Shown one piece after another: positions 50,169 to 58,406 of a stretch of 64,000 bases of DNA. Positions within the stretch are counted from its first letter, which is position 1. Each line of letters starts with the position of its first letter. A model generated the notes under the pieces. That model saw only the letters and a list, made by a program, of their open reading frames with translations, made no database searches and was not told the origin of the DNA. The stretch spans positions 39,922-103,921 of the forward strand of contig JALGZR010000012.1 in NCBI GenBank assembly GCA_025774805.1, read 5' to 3'. This stretch comes from a bacterium (GTDB lineage Bacteria > ARS69). Both the position numbers and the translations under genes were made by a program.

Positions 50169-51190
50169 GCCCGGACGCGGAAGGCGCACGCCTCCTTTAC
50201 AGGACCCCGGTCGCGAGCGTGGAGGCGGCCCTGGAGCTCGTGCGGGTCGTAAGAGGCGAGGAGACCCACCACTTCCCCTTCCACGATCGGCTGGAGGTCG
50301 GGCGCTACGAGCATGGCCGTGAGCACCGAGTCGGGTGCCTTCTCGTCGAAGATCCCACCGTCTCGTTCCATCACTGCATCCTGAACCGGAGATCGGACGG
50401 GCGCTGCTTCCTGCGCGATATCAGCCGGAACGGGACGCTGGTGGACGGCCGACGTCTCGTGCCGAGCGTCGAAGTCGAGATACAGCCGGGTCAGACGATC
50501 TCCGTGGGCGAAGGAAACGAGTTCCTCTTGCGGGGCGGCCCGGGACTGCCCGGCGATCCGGAGCCGAACGCTCCATTCCGCGGGACTCTCGTCACCCGGG
50601 CCACGACGAACGTGACGCTCCTCGTGGGGGACATCAAGGACTACACGGTACTCGTTCGTGAGGTCCCCTCCGACGTGCTGCAGCCCGCGGTGGTGCGCGT
50701 CTTCGACGCGCTCGAGAAGATCGTGATCAAGCACGGGGGCACGGTGAAGGAGTACCAGGGCGATGCGATCTTTGCGTTCTGGGAGGACCGCGACGACGTG
50801 AACCGGGCGTCCGCGGCCTGTCACGCGGCTCTGGCCCTGAACCGCGAGGCCCGGAGGCTCGCCGAGGAACCCGGCGTGTGGACCGCTCCCGGATTCCCTC
50901 TGCATGTCGACTGGGCCCTGGCTACGGGAACCGTCGTCCTCCGGCGTCTCGGGGAGGACACGGCGACGGGCCTGTCCATGATCGGCGAGGTGGTACCGCT
51001 GGCCTTCCGCCTCGAGAAGTTGGCGAGCGACGACACCGGACCGATCATCGCATGCGCCGCGACACGCGAGCTGGCCGTGGACGGCTTCGTGTTCCGCGAC
51101 CTTGGCCGGGTCGAAGTGAAGGGGTTCGACGTTCCTCCGCGGGCTTTCGCCCTGGAGGGACATGTCACCCCGCGGAAGGGCGGGCCATGA
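50165..51190 (+). CDS. FHA-domain class III adenylate/guanylate cyclase
   Basis: A 341-residue enzyme that makes a cyclic nucleotide. An FHA domain (~30-125; LEVGRYEHG, SFHHCILNRR, DISRNGTLVDG) reads phosphothreonine. The class III catalytic domain (~145-330) has both metal aspartates, in LLVGDIKDYT (D156) and YQGDAIFAFW (D200). In IGEVVPLAFRLEKLA the transition-state Arg is kept but the usual Asn (VNLAAR pattern) reads Pro. Whether ATP or GTP is used cannot be told by eye. GTG start overlaps the upstream stop; its own stop overlaps the phosphodiesterase start. The FHA domain implies control by a Ser/Thr kinase, and one is encoded 3.8 kb upstream. Confidence 0.93.
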   Translation: MSPDAEGARLLYRTPVASVEAALELVRVVRGEETHHFPFHDRLEVGRYEHGREHRVGCLLVEDPTVSFHHCILNRRSDGRCFLRDISRNGTLVDGRRLVPSVEVEIQPGQTISVGEGNEFLLRGGPGLPGDPEPNAPFRGTLVTRATTNVTLLVGDIKDYTVLVREVPSDVLQPAVVRVFDALEKIVIKHGGTVKEYQGDAIFAFWEDRDDVNRASAACHAALALNREARRLAEEPGVWTAPGFPLHVDWALATGTVVLRRLGEDTATGLSMIGEVVPLAFRLEKLASDDTGPIIACAATRELAVDGFVFRDLGRVEVKGFDVPPRAFALEGHVTPRKGGP

Positions 51191-51945
51191 GAGTCCGCAT
51201 ACTGACCCACGTGCCCGGCGACGCGATACAATACCTGACGAGTTATCTCGTCGATGATCGCGTGGCGATTGACGCTGGATGTATCGGCTTGTACGGTGGG
51301 CCGGAGGATCAAGGGCAGATCGACCACGTCTTCCTCTCCCATACGCACGCCGATCACATATTCTCCCTCCCGTTCTTCCTTCAAAACGCCTGCCAGGAGA
51401 ACGGGAGGATCGTGGCCGTCCATGGTCACGAGCACGTCCTCCGAAGCGTCCGGACGGACATGTTCAACGACCGTCTGTGGCCGCAGTACCTGATAGAGGA
51501 AGGCCCGGGGTCTTCCTGCGTGCGGCTCGAGACTCTGGAGCCCGAAACGCCCGTGTCGGTCACGGGGTTGAGTGTCACTCCTGTCCTCGTGGACCACATC
51601 GTCCCCACGTTCGGCTTCATCGTGGAGGACGGGACCTCGGCCGTCGCGTTCGGGTCCGACTCGGGGCCCACCGAGCGGATCTGGGAAATCGCCCGCGGCC
51701 TTGTGAACCTGAAGGGCGTCTTCATGGAGACATCGTTTCCGGACGGAATGCGAGACCTTGCACGGAGCTCGGGTCACATGACACCGCGGATGGTGAGAGA
51801 AGAGGTGACGAAGCTCCCCGAGGGCGTACCCGTGATCGCCGTCCACCTGTGCCCCCGGCACCGGGCCCGCATCGTGGAGGAACTCAATGCGCTCGAGCTG
51901 CCCAACCTGAGCGTCGGGGTGGGAGACCGCGAGTACACGTTCTGA
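51187..51945 (+). CDS. Class II cyclic-nucleotide phosphodiesterase (metallo-beta-lactamase fold)
   Basis: A 252-residue enzyme predicted to hydrolyse 3',5'-cyclic nucleotides. The metallo-beta-lactamase zinc motif is SHTHADHI (H52, H54, D56, H57). The class II PDE pattern of yeast PDE1 and Vibrio CpdP is recognisable further on: VAFGSDSGPTERIW, then GVFMETSFPDGMRDLARSSGHMTP, and the final His in VIAVHLCPRHR. ATGA overlap with the cyclase gene shows translational coupling. Having the degrading enzyme as last gene gives a self-limiting circuit. Other MBL hydrolases are possible, but the SFP...GHMTP signature and the neighbours favour this call. Confidence 0.88.
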   Translation: MRVRILTHVPGDAIQYLTSYLVDDRVAIDAGCIGLYGGPEDQGQIDHVFLSHTHADHIFSLPFFLQNACQENGRIVAVHGHEHVLRSVRTDMFNDRLWPQYLIEEGPGSSCVRLETLEPETPVSVTGLSVTPVLVDHIVPTFGFIVEDGTSAVAFGSDSGPTERIWEIARGLVNLKGVFMETSFPDGMRDLARSSGHMTPRMVREEVTKLPEGVPVIAVHLCPRHRARIVEELNALELPNLSVGVGDREYTF

Positions 51946-52098
51946 GCTCCCGAGAGACCCGGTGTCCGGAGAGCTCCAACCCACCCCCATCCCGAAGGAC
52001 GACTCGATCAAGTGATCTTGCGTTTCCGGATCTGCCCCGATTACCGTGTACAGCTTATTGAGACCGCCTTCCGGGATCATCTCCTGGGGTCTTTGATG

Positions 52099-54906
52099 CT
52101 ATCTGACAACAGCCATCTTTCGTGTCTTGACGAACCTGCTCGTTTCGAGACGATAGAAGTAGACTCCGGTGGCGACCGGGTGACCGTTCTGGTCTCTTCC
52201 GTCCCAGGTAGTCGAGAAAAGCCCTGCCGGAGAAGACTCGTCGACGAGCGTTCGGACAACGCGGCCCGCGACGTCGTAGATCGCCAGCTTCGCGGGTCCT
52301 TCTCGCGGCAGGTTCCACCGGATCATTGTTTCGCGGTGAAACGGATTTGGTGCATTCTGCAAGAGACTCGTGAGGTCTCCCTCACCGAGAATTACCCCGG
52401 TTCCCACAAGAATCCCCGTCGCCTCCGTGTAGTCACTGGCATTGCCATGGACGTCGAACGCGGCCGCGCGGTAATATGCCGAGTCCCCATAGGAGACGTC
52501 GAAGTCTTCGTATGTGGTCTTTGATGTCCGACCGATGTAGTCGAGCGGACTCTCGGGGAGAAACGTCGGACTTGGCCCCTTGTAGATGGCGTAGTCTCGC
52601 AGATCGGCTTCCCCGTTGGGCGCCCAGCTCAGAACGACCCTAAGCGGTGTCCCCCGTAGCCTCTCCTCGCCCGCTTCTTGTCCTGGGCCCGCCGCGATCA
52701 CAGAAGAGGGGGTTCCTTCCTCCGTAGCGCGGAACGACAGAGGTGTGCTTGGGGCCAAGTTGTCACCCGAGTACGCGGTCACAACATTCGAATCCCACCA
52801 AGGCCGCGCCGGGACCGATCGATAGATCTGGAGCGAGTCGGAACCGCTCTCAGGAATCCCGTGAGCCGATACGAAGAATTCATGGATCACGTCCGGCAAC
52901 CCAACTACGTCGGATGAGTCCATCCTCGTGGCCGCGCAAAACGAGTAGCCTTCCGCGGCCCGATGCGCGAGCTGCGTCCCCACAAGTTCCCAGAGGCCCG
53001 CGGGGCCATCAGACCGCACCGTCGGCCGCGCCCCGGTCCGCACAGCCGCTTCGAATTCTTCTACCGTAACCGTAGCGAGGTCAACGGACGCGAATTCACC
53101 GCCGTCGCGCAGACGATCCGTCTCCTGCAGGCGCCTCCAGATTGAGTAGAATGAGATCACATCTGAAGGAAAGTCTCCATCACTCGGGGAATCTGGATCT
53201 GCAGGCAAATCGTCCAGATAGCTTCGAGTCCATGTGAGCTCGACAAATCCGCCCTGATCCCCTGGAACGTCTCCAAGGCTTGAAAGGAAAGGTGCTGCAC
53301 AACCTCGAGCGCCGTGATAGTCCACGCGTTGCGCCATAACGGTTGTCGTGGATCCCAAGCCCGGTCGATCGTCCTCCCAGGCCACCGCGAACGCGAACTT
53401 TGGCTCGCCGGTGGTGGGATCTGAGAGAGCGTCCTCCGACGCGACGAGTGCTACGGCCGGGTGGGCCTGATTGCCTGAGCCTGTCGCGACCTGTGCTCCA
53501 TCGGACGCCCAACACAGTTCACCACGATACCCGCTCAGACGCTGCGCATAGATGTCGGTGCCCGCCCCCCGATGGTCTGCCCAGACGACAACGACACCAT
53601 CCTCGGAGTCGGAGACGATGGCGAGATCGTGGGCGTATGCCGGTTGGCCTTCCGCGAGGTTGACCTGGTCCCAACTGTAGAAAGGTGGGATGACGGTCAG
53701 CGGCAGCACAGCTTCCTCCGGATAGTAGTCATCGATCCGAACGGCACTCACGCCGGACTCGCTGGTCCATGCGACCACGGCGCCTCCCATCGAGTCCGAC
53801 TCGATCACGACCTCGACTCCGCCCCGACTCGAAGGCACCTCGATAAGACTCGGTGTGAACGTGACCTGATCCCACACGGGGCTCCACACGATCTGCGCCC
53901 CCGGACCTTGTTCGATGACTCTCTGCATACAAATGTGCCGTTCGTCGCCCTGCCCACTCGCCCAAGTGGCATAGGCGCCCCCGGTTCCGTCGTGATTGAC
54001 GACTGGTTCTCGCCCAGGTACCAAGTCCCCTCCTGTAGGCGTGTTAGCCTGTTCGGTCACGTCCATCTGCCAGGCCACACCGCCGTCTGCAAGCGAGACC
54101 TTGAAGACCACGACTTCCCGACCGTCGTTTATTTCGAAGACTCCCACTGCCGTCGGGTTCGCGGGGTCGATCGGATCGATGAATCCATCGATATCGACCG
54201 GGTTCTCGCTATCCCAACGGACGCCACCGGCTATGTCGAGCCCCCACGGTCCGAATGCCGCCGTCCCATTCGCGGCGACGTGCTGCACATGGATGAATCC
54301 AATGTTTTGGGGTGGTCTCTTCGTACACACGATCCACGCGCCGCCTTGCTCGTCCGAGGATACCCGCACATCATCGAGAACATCTCCCGTTGCGATGTGG
54401 TCGACGACCATCAGACAGAAGGACGACGTGCCGTCTTCCATCAGGCGACACATCCATACGTCGGCGCCGTCCGTCGACCCGCAGGTCGGGTCGTTCACGA
54501 CGAGCCACGCAACGAAGCAACCGCCTTGACCATCGCTGCACATGACGGGACGTGTCGATATCGATTCACAGACCCATCCAGTCACCGGAGGCTCGAAGGT
54601 CCAAAGGGTGTCACCACTCGAAGCGACGCGACTGATTCGCGTCGTGCAAACAGAACCTGAATGGGTCTCGTACGCGACGTAGAAGCCTCCTTCCAGGTCC
54701 GGTGCGATCGCAGGTCGTCCCGCTGGAATGCCGGCCGCAGGGATCTGGACCCCTTCGTCCGGATCCGCCGGCCAAACCCCCGGACACTGAGCTCGCGCAG
54801 ACGGCGGAGCGAGTAGCATGAGGGACAGAGCAGCTACGGCAAGGGTGGACGTTCTCCTTCTGGGTGCCCGTACTAGGTGATCGGGTGAGAGGGTTGATGC
54901 ACGCAT
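52099..54906 (-). CDS. Large secreted beta-propeller-like protein with C-terminal FlgD-like sorting-type domain
   Basis: A 935-residue exported protein. Signal peptide ~1-40 (LAVAALSLMLLAPPSARAQ). Residues ~45-530 contain repeated units of the form GGAWIVCTKR, GGAYATWASG..RHICMQRV, GGAVVAWTSES and DGVVVVWADHRGAGTDIYAQRLS, typical of surface propeller-like repeats. A fibronectin-type-III-like region (~780-850) precedes the C-terminal domain (~855-935: LLQNAPNPFHRETMIRWNLP, LAIYDVAGRVVRTL, WDGRDQNGHPVATGVYFYRLE, ending KMAVVR). AAAAGGAGG before ATG 54906 fixes the start. Probably displayed at the cell surface or released; ligand unknown. Base composition is somewhat lower in GC than the core genes. 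Confidence 0.82.
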   Translation of the reverse strand: MRASTLSPDHLVRAPRRRTSTLAVAALSLMLLAPPSARAQCPGVWPADPDEGVQIPAAGIPAGRPAIAPDLEGGFYVAYETHSGSVCTTRISRVASSGDTLWTFEPPVTGWVCESISTRPVMCSDGQGGCFVAWLVVNDPTCGSTDGADVWMCRLMEDGTSSFCLMVVDHIATGDVLDDVRVSSDEQGGAWIVCTKRPPQNIGFIHVQHVAANGTAAFGPWGLDIAGGVRWDSENPVDIDGFIDPIDPANPTAVGVFEINDGREVVVFKVSLADGGVAWQMDVTEQANTPTGGDLVPGREPVVNHDGTGGAYATWASGQGDERHICMQRVIEQGPGAQIVWSPVWDQVTFTPSLIEVPSSRGGVEVVIESDSMGGAVVAWTSESGVSAVRIDDYYPEEAVLPLTVIPPFYSWDQVNLAEGQPAYAHDLAIVSDSEDGVVVVWADHRGAGTDIYAQRLSGYRGELCWASDGAQVATGSGNQAHPAVALVASEDALSDPTTGEPKFAFAVAWEDDRPGLGSTTTVMAQRVDYHGARGCAAPFLSSLGDVPGDQGGFVELTWTRSYLDDLPADPDSPSDGDFPSDVISFYSIWRRLQETDRLRDGGEFASVDLATVTVEEFEAAVRTGARPTVRSDGPAGLWELVGTQLAHRAAEGYSFCAATRMDSSDVVGLPDVIHEFFVSAHGIPESGSDSLQIYRSVPARPWWDSNVVTAYSGDNLAPSTPLSFRATEEGTPSSVIAAGPGQEAGEERLRGTPLRVVLSWAPNGEADLRDYAIYKGPSPTFLPESPLDYIGRTSKTTYEDFDVSYGDSAYYRAAAFDVHGNASDYTEATGILVGTGVILGEGDLTSLLQNAPNPFHRETMIRWNLPREGPAKLAIYDVAGRVVRTLVDESSPAGLFSTTWDGRDQNGHPVATGVYFYRLETSRFVKTRKMAVVR

Positions 54907-55432
54907 CGGGAACCTCCTTTTGGGTGAAGCATGCGGTAGGAACGCGGCGGCGTCGCGAGTGTCGCGTCTAACTGACAGATGCCGCGGCTCAGAGATGTGC
55001 TGCACCGTCTCATTCTGCTTCGCCACGGCCGCGTTCCGCAGAAAGGGACATGCAGAGTCCCGGAAACAGGGAGGCCCGCCTATCCCGCAGCCGGTTCCCG
55101 GTGACCTACGCCCGACCCCGATGCCGGGCTCAACCGGTCCCCACCGGCCCGCGATTCAGTTTCCTCAGGTGGCAACAGGCCTGCCGCGCCCGAGGAGGGC
55201 GTGGATCGACCATGGAATCCATGCTGGCCTGGCCCCCATCGTGACGGCGATCGGCGGCGAAACGCCAGTGTGATTCGAAGTGCCGGCCGACGGCGGGATC
55301 GAGTCTGAATTGTCGATCAGGCGACTCCACGTCCCGATCCATTCACCGGCAACCCGGCCAGGGGGGGAGGGTTGCGCATGGAAGGAAAGCTCCTCGCCAC
55401 ACCAACGGCCAAGTCGGAGCGGATCGTTGTGG
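54907..55432. other. Intergenic stretch with no supportable intact gene
   Basis: The first ~20 bases hold the ribosome-binding site of the secreted-protein gene. Beyond this, both strands are open only in short, low-complexity frames. The last ~50 bases (from about 55384) contain a frame reading KLLATPTAKSERIVVDDSG that may belong to the lost 5' part of the following gene remnant in another frame. No repeat of families A or B was found here. Confidence 0.5.
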
Positions 55433-55876
55433 ATGATTCTGGGCGGCGACGCGCAGTTCGATGCCTGGGCCCGGGTCACCGAAGAGTTTCCCCACCTCGT
55501 CCCCACCTCGAACAGGTTTCAGCTCATCGATCCGGATGCCCGGGTACACAAGCCGTTGAAATGCCAGGTGCTCAAGGTCCCGCACCACATGAGCAAGCAC
55601 GGTATTTCCCTGGAAGTGCTCGAAACCATGCGGCCCAACTTCGTCCTGGCCTCGTGCGCCAGCAAATCAAGGCATGGGTTTCCCCACGAGGTCACCGTCA
55701 TGGCGGCCGAGGACATCAAGAAGAAGACGGTGAAGGACAAGGGAATTCGGTACACGGGCCATCCCGACCCATCCCTGCGCGGCGGTACACTGGTGACGAT
55801 CATGAAGGGAGACGGAAAGAAGCCCCGGGTCTATTCCCTCAAGGATGCAGTCAAACACAACGCTCCGCTCACATAG
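55433..55876 (+). pseudogene. 5'-truncated metallo-beta-lactamase/ComEC-type hydrolase remnant
   Basis: 147 residues from MILGGDAQFDAWARV onward look like the C-terminal half of an MBL-fold competence-type (ComEC/Rec2-like) hydrolase: GGDA (second-site Asp loop), then VLKVPHHMSKHGISLEVLETMRPNFVLASCASKSRHGFPHE, with the metal His pair and the conserved RHG(F)PH(E). The first half, including the HxHxDH motif, is not found upstream in any frame. A neighbouring frame just upstream (KLLATPTAKSERIVVDDSG) suggests a frameshift as well as truncation. Such hydrolases in isolated form are often part of mobile or defence islands; here only a relic is left. Confidence 0.55.
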
Positions 55877-55969
55877 CGTAGCTCCACCCTGCTCTCGAGA
55901 AACTCGGCATCCCTGTGCCGCGCCTGAATTGACGGGGATCGTGGTGCGGCGTCTCGGTGTCAGAAATGA

Positions 55970-55993
55970 GGGGCGGCCCCGAAGGGCCGCCCC
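55970..55993 (-). terminator. Terminator hairpin with UUCG tetraloop
   Basis: GGGGCGGCCC (55970-55979) and GGGCCGCCCC (55984-55993) form a perfect 10-bp stem; on the minus strand the loop is UUCG closed by C-G, an extra-stable tetraloop. It lies 65-90 bases beyond the stop codon of the minus-strand secreted-protein gene. There is no U-run. Confidence 0.65.
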
Positions 55994-56058
55994 GGTTCAA
56001 TCGTGCGAGCTCCCGCAGAGCGGATCTCGAAGAGAGACGCCGCTGCCGGGAGGAGTTC

Positions 56059-57681
56059 TCACCGCATGATCACCACCCGTTGGGAGCTGGTGCCACCGTC
56101 CCAGGTCAGTTTGACGAAGTAGACACCGTTGACGACCGCTTCGCTTGCGTCGCTCAGACCATCCCAGGTCAGCAAGTGGCGACCGGCCGGGACGGACTTA
56201 CTGACCAGCTCGCGCACGCGGCGGCCGGAGACGTCATAGACCCCGAGTTCCACTTCGCTCTCGCGCGGCAAGTTGAACTGAATCGTGGTTCTGCCCGTGG
56301 TCGGGTTCGGCACCGGGGGCAGCAGAATGAACGGGAGTTCCCTCTCATCGATCGAACCGACATCGACGAGGTCACTCCGCTCTCGCTTCCCGGTCGGCAC
56401 GACCAGGTATTCGATCGGATGGGCGACCGGATCCCTTCTGAGAACAGCCGGTCCGATGCGGAATTGATCGGCGATGTCCACGCCGGTTTCGAAGAAGGGA
56501 GGTCTGATTCTGTAGAGGGCGAGGTGCCGTAGATCATCGAGTACCGGGTAGAATTGGCCATCGTGCATCTTCGCACAAGGAGCGCACAGGTACTGCAAGG
56601 CCTTCACGTCGAGGTACTCGGGCAGGTTGAACTGATCCTCCAGTCGAACCGTATCGGGAGGATCGGCCGTGCGTGCACGATAGCAGAGATAGTGGTCGAC
56701 GGTGGTAGGAATCGGAGGGAACGGAGGACCCGGCTGGAGATCCTTTCCTGCCGGCGCCAGCAGGAAATCAGGCCCGTCGAGGATCCAGTTCGCGCGCCTC
56801 GCCGGCGGGTGGAACTGGTTTTCCACCCTCACGTAGTGGGTGTCCCTCGGAGCGAAGACGTTGATCGACCACCACGTCAGATGAGCTTCGGGGTCGGTGA
56901 TTTCGCCGTGGTTCTTACGGACGGGGACGAGCAACCTCTCGAGAGAGACCATTTGGATCGTCAACGAGTCGGGGTAGAACTGATCGGCGACCTGGAGTGT
57001 GTCTCCGTTCGTCACGGGAGAGTCGACCCAGTAGGTCTGATAGTGTTGCTGCGGAGTAAACACACGGTGCCGAGCCGACACGAGGTTGGCCACGTGGACT
57101 GCGGGGGTGTCCGGCTGATCGTAGAGCGGAACAATGCCGGTGGGGTGCAGATAGTCGCCACAGGGGGGAACGCGGTCGATCAGTCCATCGATCCGCAGTG
57201 CCTCGTGATTCCAGAGACACATCCCACTCGGCAGTCGAACTTCGAAGAACACGTCGAAGAAGCTCTCTCCCAGCTCAGGCATCGAGGTCTGGATGATGCT
57301 GCCGAGCGATGGATGCATGAGAGCGGGAGTACACGTGCCTTGCTGTAGCCCGGCCGTCAGAGTGTAACCTCCTCCGGTGAGCGACATGGAGACGATCTCG
57401 GTCGGAATCGATCCGCCGGATTCGGCCTCTCGGACGACGATCGTCGGACCGCCCATGATCAGGCTCACGTCGGCGATGCCATCGAGAGGCTGGTTCAAAT
57501 CGAGCCCCACGAGAGCTTCCGTCTGCATGTTGTCGGTGCCCGGAAAGCAACCATCGATCCAGAACGGTCCGGGCCCGCACTCGCCGGGTTCACACTGGGA
57601 CCGAGCCGGAATGGCTGAGGTTGTGACCATCATGGCCGCGACGAGAAGACCTCCCGCGGCTTCGGTGAATCGCCGTTTCAT
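56059..57681 (-). CDS. Secreted protein with four DQF repeats and C-terminal FlgD-like domain
   Basis: A 540-residue exported protein. Signal peptide ~1-29 (GGLLVAAMMVTTSAIPARSQ), then a domain (~35-180) with Cys-rich start CEPGECGPGPFWIDGC. Four tandem ~60-75-residue units follow (~190-440), each with a (D/N)QF core and a LxPxxK end: VADQFYPDSLTIQMVSLERLLVPVRK, VENQFHPP...FLLAPAGK, LEDQFNLPEYLDVKALQYLCAPCAK, IADQFRIGP...EYLVVPTGK. The tail (LPPVPNPTTGRTTIQFNLP, LGVYDVSGRRVRELV, GVYFVKLTW, ending RVVIMR) is the FlgD/sorting-type domain shared with three other proteins here. GGGAGGTCGGGAAC precedes ATG 57681. The repeats resemble the DUF7450-like unit; function unknown. Confidence 0.78.
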   Translation of the reverse strand: MKRRFTEAAGGLLVAAMMVTTSAIPARSQCEPGECGPGPFWIDGCFPGTDNMQTEALVGLDLNQPLDGIADVSLIMGGPTIVVREAESGGSIPTEIVSMSLTGGGYTLTAGLQQGTCTPALMHPSLGSIIQTSMPELGESFFDVFFEVRLPSGMCLWNHEALRIDGLIDRVPPCGDYLHPTGIVPLYDQPDTPAVHVANLVSARHRVFTPQQHYQTYWVDSPVTNGDTLQVADQFYPDSLTIQMVSLERLLVPVRKNHGEITDPEAHLTWWSINVFAPRDTHYVRVENQFHPPARRANWILDGPDFLLAPAGKDLQPGPPFPPIPTTVDHYLCYRARTADPPDTVRLEDQFNLPEYLDVKALQYLCAPCAKMHDGQFYPVLDDLRHLALYRIRPPFFETGVDIADQFRIGPAVLRRDPVAHPIEYLVVPTGKRERSDLVDVGSIDERELPFILLPPVPNPTTGRTTIQFNLPRESEVELGVYDVSGRRVRELVSKSVPAGRHLLTWDGLSDASEAVVNGVYFVKLTWDGGTSSQRVVIMR

Positions 57682-58406
57682 GTTCCCGACCTCCCGGGAT
57701 GTTGGGAGAGCTTCCGTGTCGCGCATTCGCTTCGCATCGCGACACGGGATACTGGACGGCTTGTCGACGTCGGCGACCGGTGACACGGCCGGCTCACGAT
57801 GGAGCTGCCGGCGGCGCACAGGATCGGGGCCGTCGAAGGAAGAGAAGGAGATTCGAGGGCGGATGTGGAAAGCACGGCAGGATGCCACCGGGCATCGGGG
57901 TGGCCGAGACATGGAGGCACTCCCCTTGCAGCAACGTTGGACAGTCGGAGGTGCCGCCGGACGTCATCAGCCTTCCGGTCCGTCACCCGCGCTGGAATGC
58001 TAGACAGGAATACTGTCAAATACTAGCGGGGAAACCCCCACAAGTGCCCTCTTGTGTGGGGGAATCCCTGACACCGGGCCAATCTCCATCACCGCGGCAG
58101 CTCGGAGCAGCCGGCTCAAACGTCAGGGGTGACCCGAGTCGGTAAGCTGCGAGCTCCGGTGGCCTGTCACCGAAGGAGAGGGGCGTGTCCGTGGAAGAAG
58201 CCCACGAGGGGGTCCGTCGCTCATGAGATCGAGTTTCAGGGAGTACCTCATCGGGCCGGCCCGGCTGCGGACGCCGAGCTTCGCCATGCCACGAGGGCGA
58301 TGGGTCCCTACCCACGTGCCCGCAGGAGCGAGATCTACGTCGGTCCTGCGGACCCTGCTCGGATGCGTCGCACGTGGAAGCGATGGCGACAACGCTCTCT
58401 TCGGCG
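57682..58406. other. 725-base stretch without a supportable gene
   Basis: Holds the leader and promoter region of the DQF-repeat gene, including the dyad at 57714-57747, and a hairpin at 58035-58062 (CCCCCACAAG with CTTGTGTGGGGG, 2-base bulge) that could be a terminator for the minus-strand barrel gene, though about 345 bases past its stop. Short open frames on both strands lack ribosome-binding sites or protein-like composition. It may contain decayed sequence. Confidence 0.5.
57714..57747. promoter_or_regulatory. Large inverted repeat in the leader of the DQF-repeat gene
   Basis: CCGTGTCGCG (57714-57723) and CGCGACACGG (57738-57747) are perfect 10-base arms separated by 14 bases, which themselves read CATTCGCTTCGCAT. 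It lies 33-66 bases upstream of the start codon, so it is either an operator dyad or an RNA leader hairpin. Confidence 0.45.

Noticed and set aside
48394-51945. Reading the cyclic-nucleotide operon as a CBASS-type antiphage system
   Set aside because: The cyclase is class III, not a CD-NTase, and there is no toxic effector, HORMA or E1/E2 gene. A class II phosphodiesterase in the operon fits signalling better than defence.
57678-58019. 113-codon minus-strand open frame upstream of the DQF protein
   Set aside because: It ends at the start codon of that gene, has Ser/Arg/Pro-rich sequence with no hydrophobic core and overlaps the strong dyad at 57714-57747.
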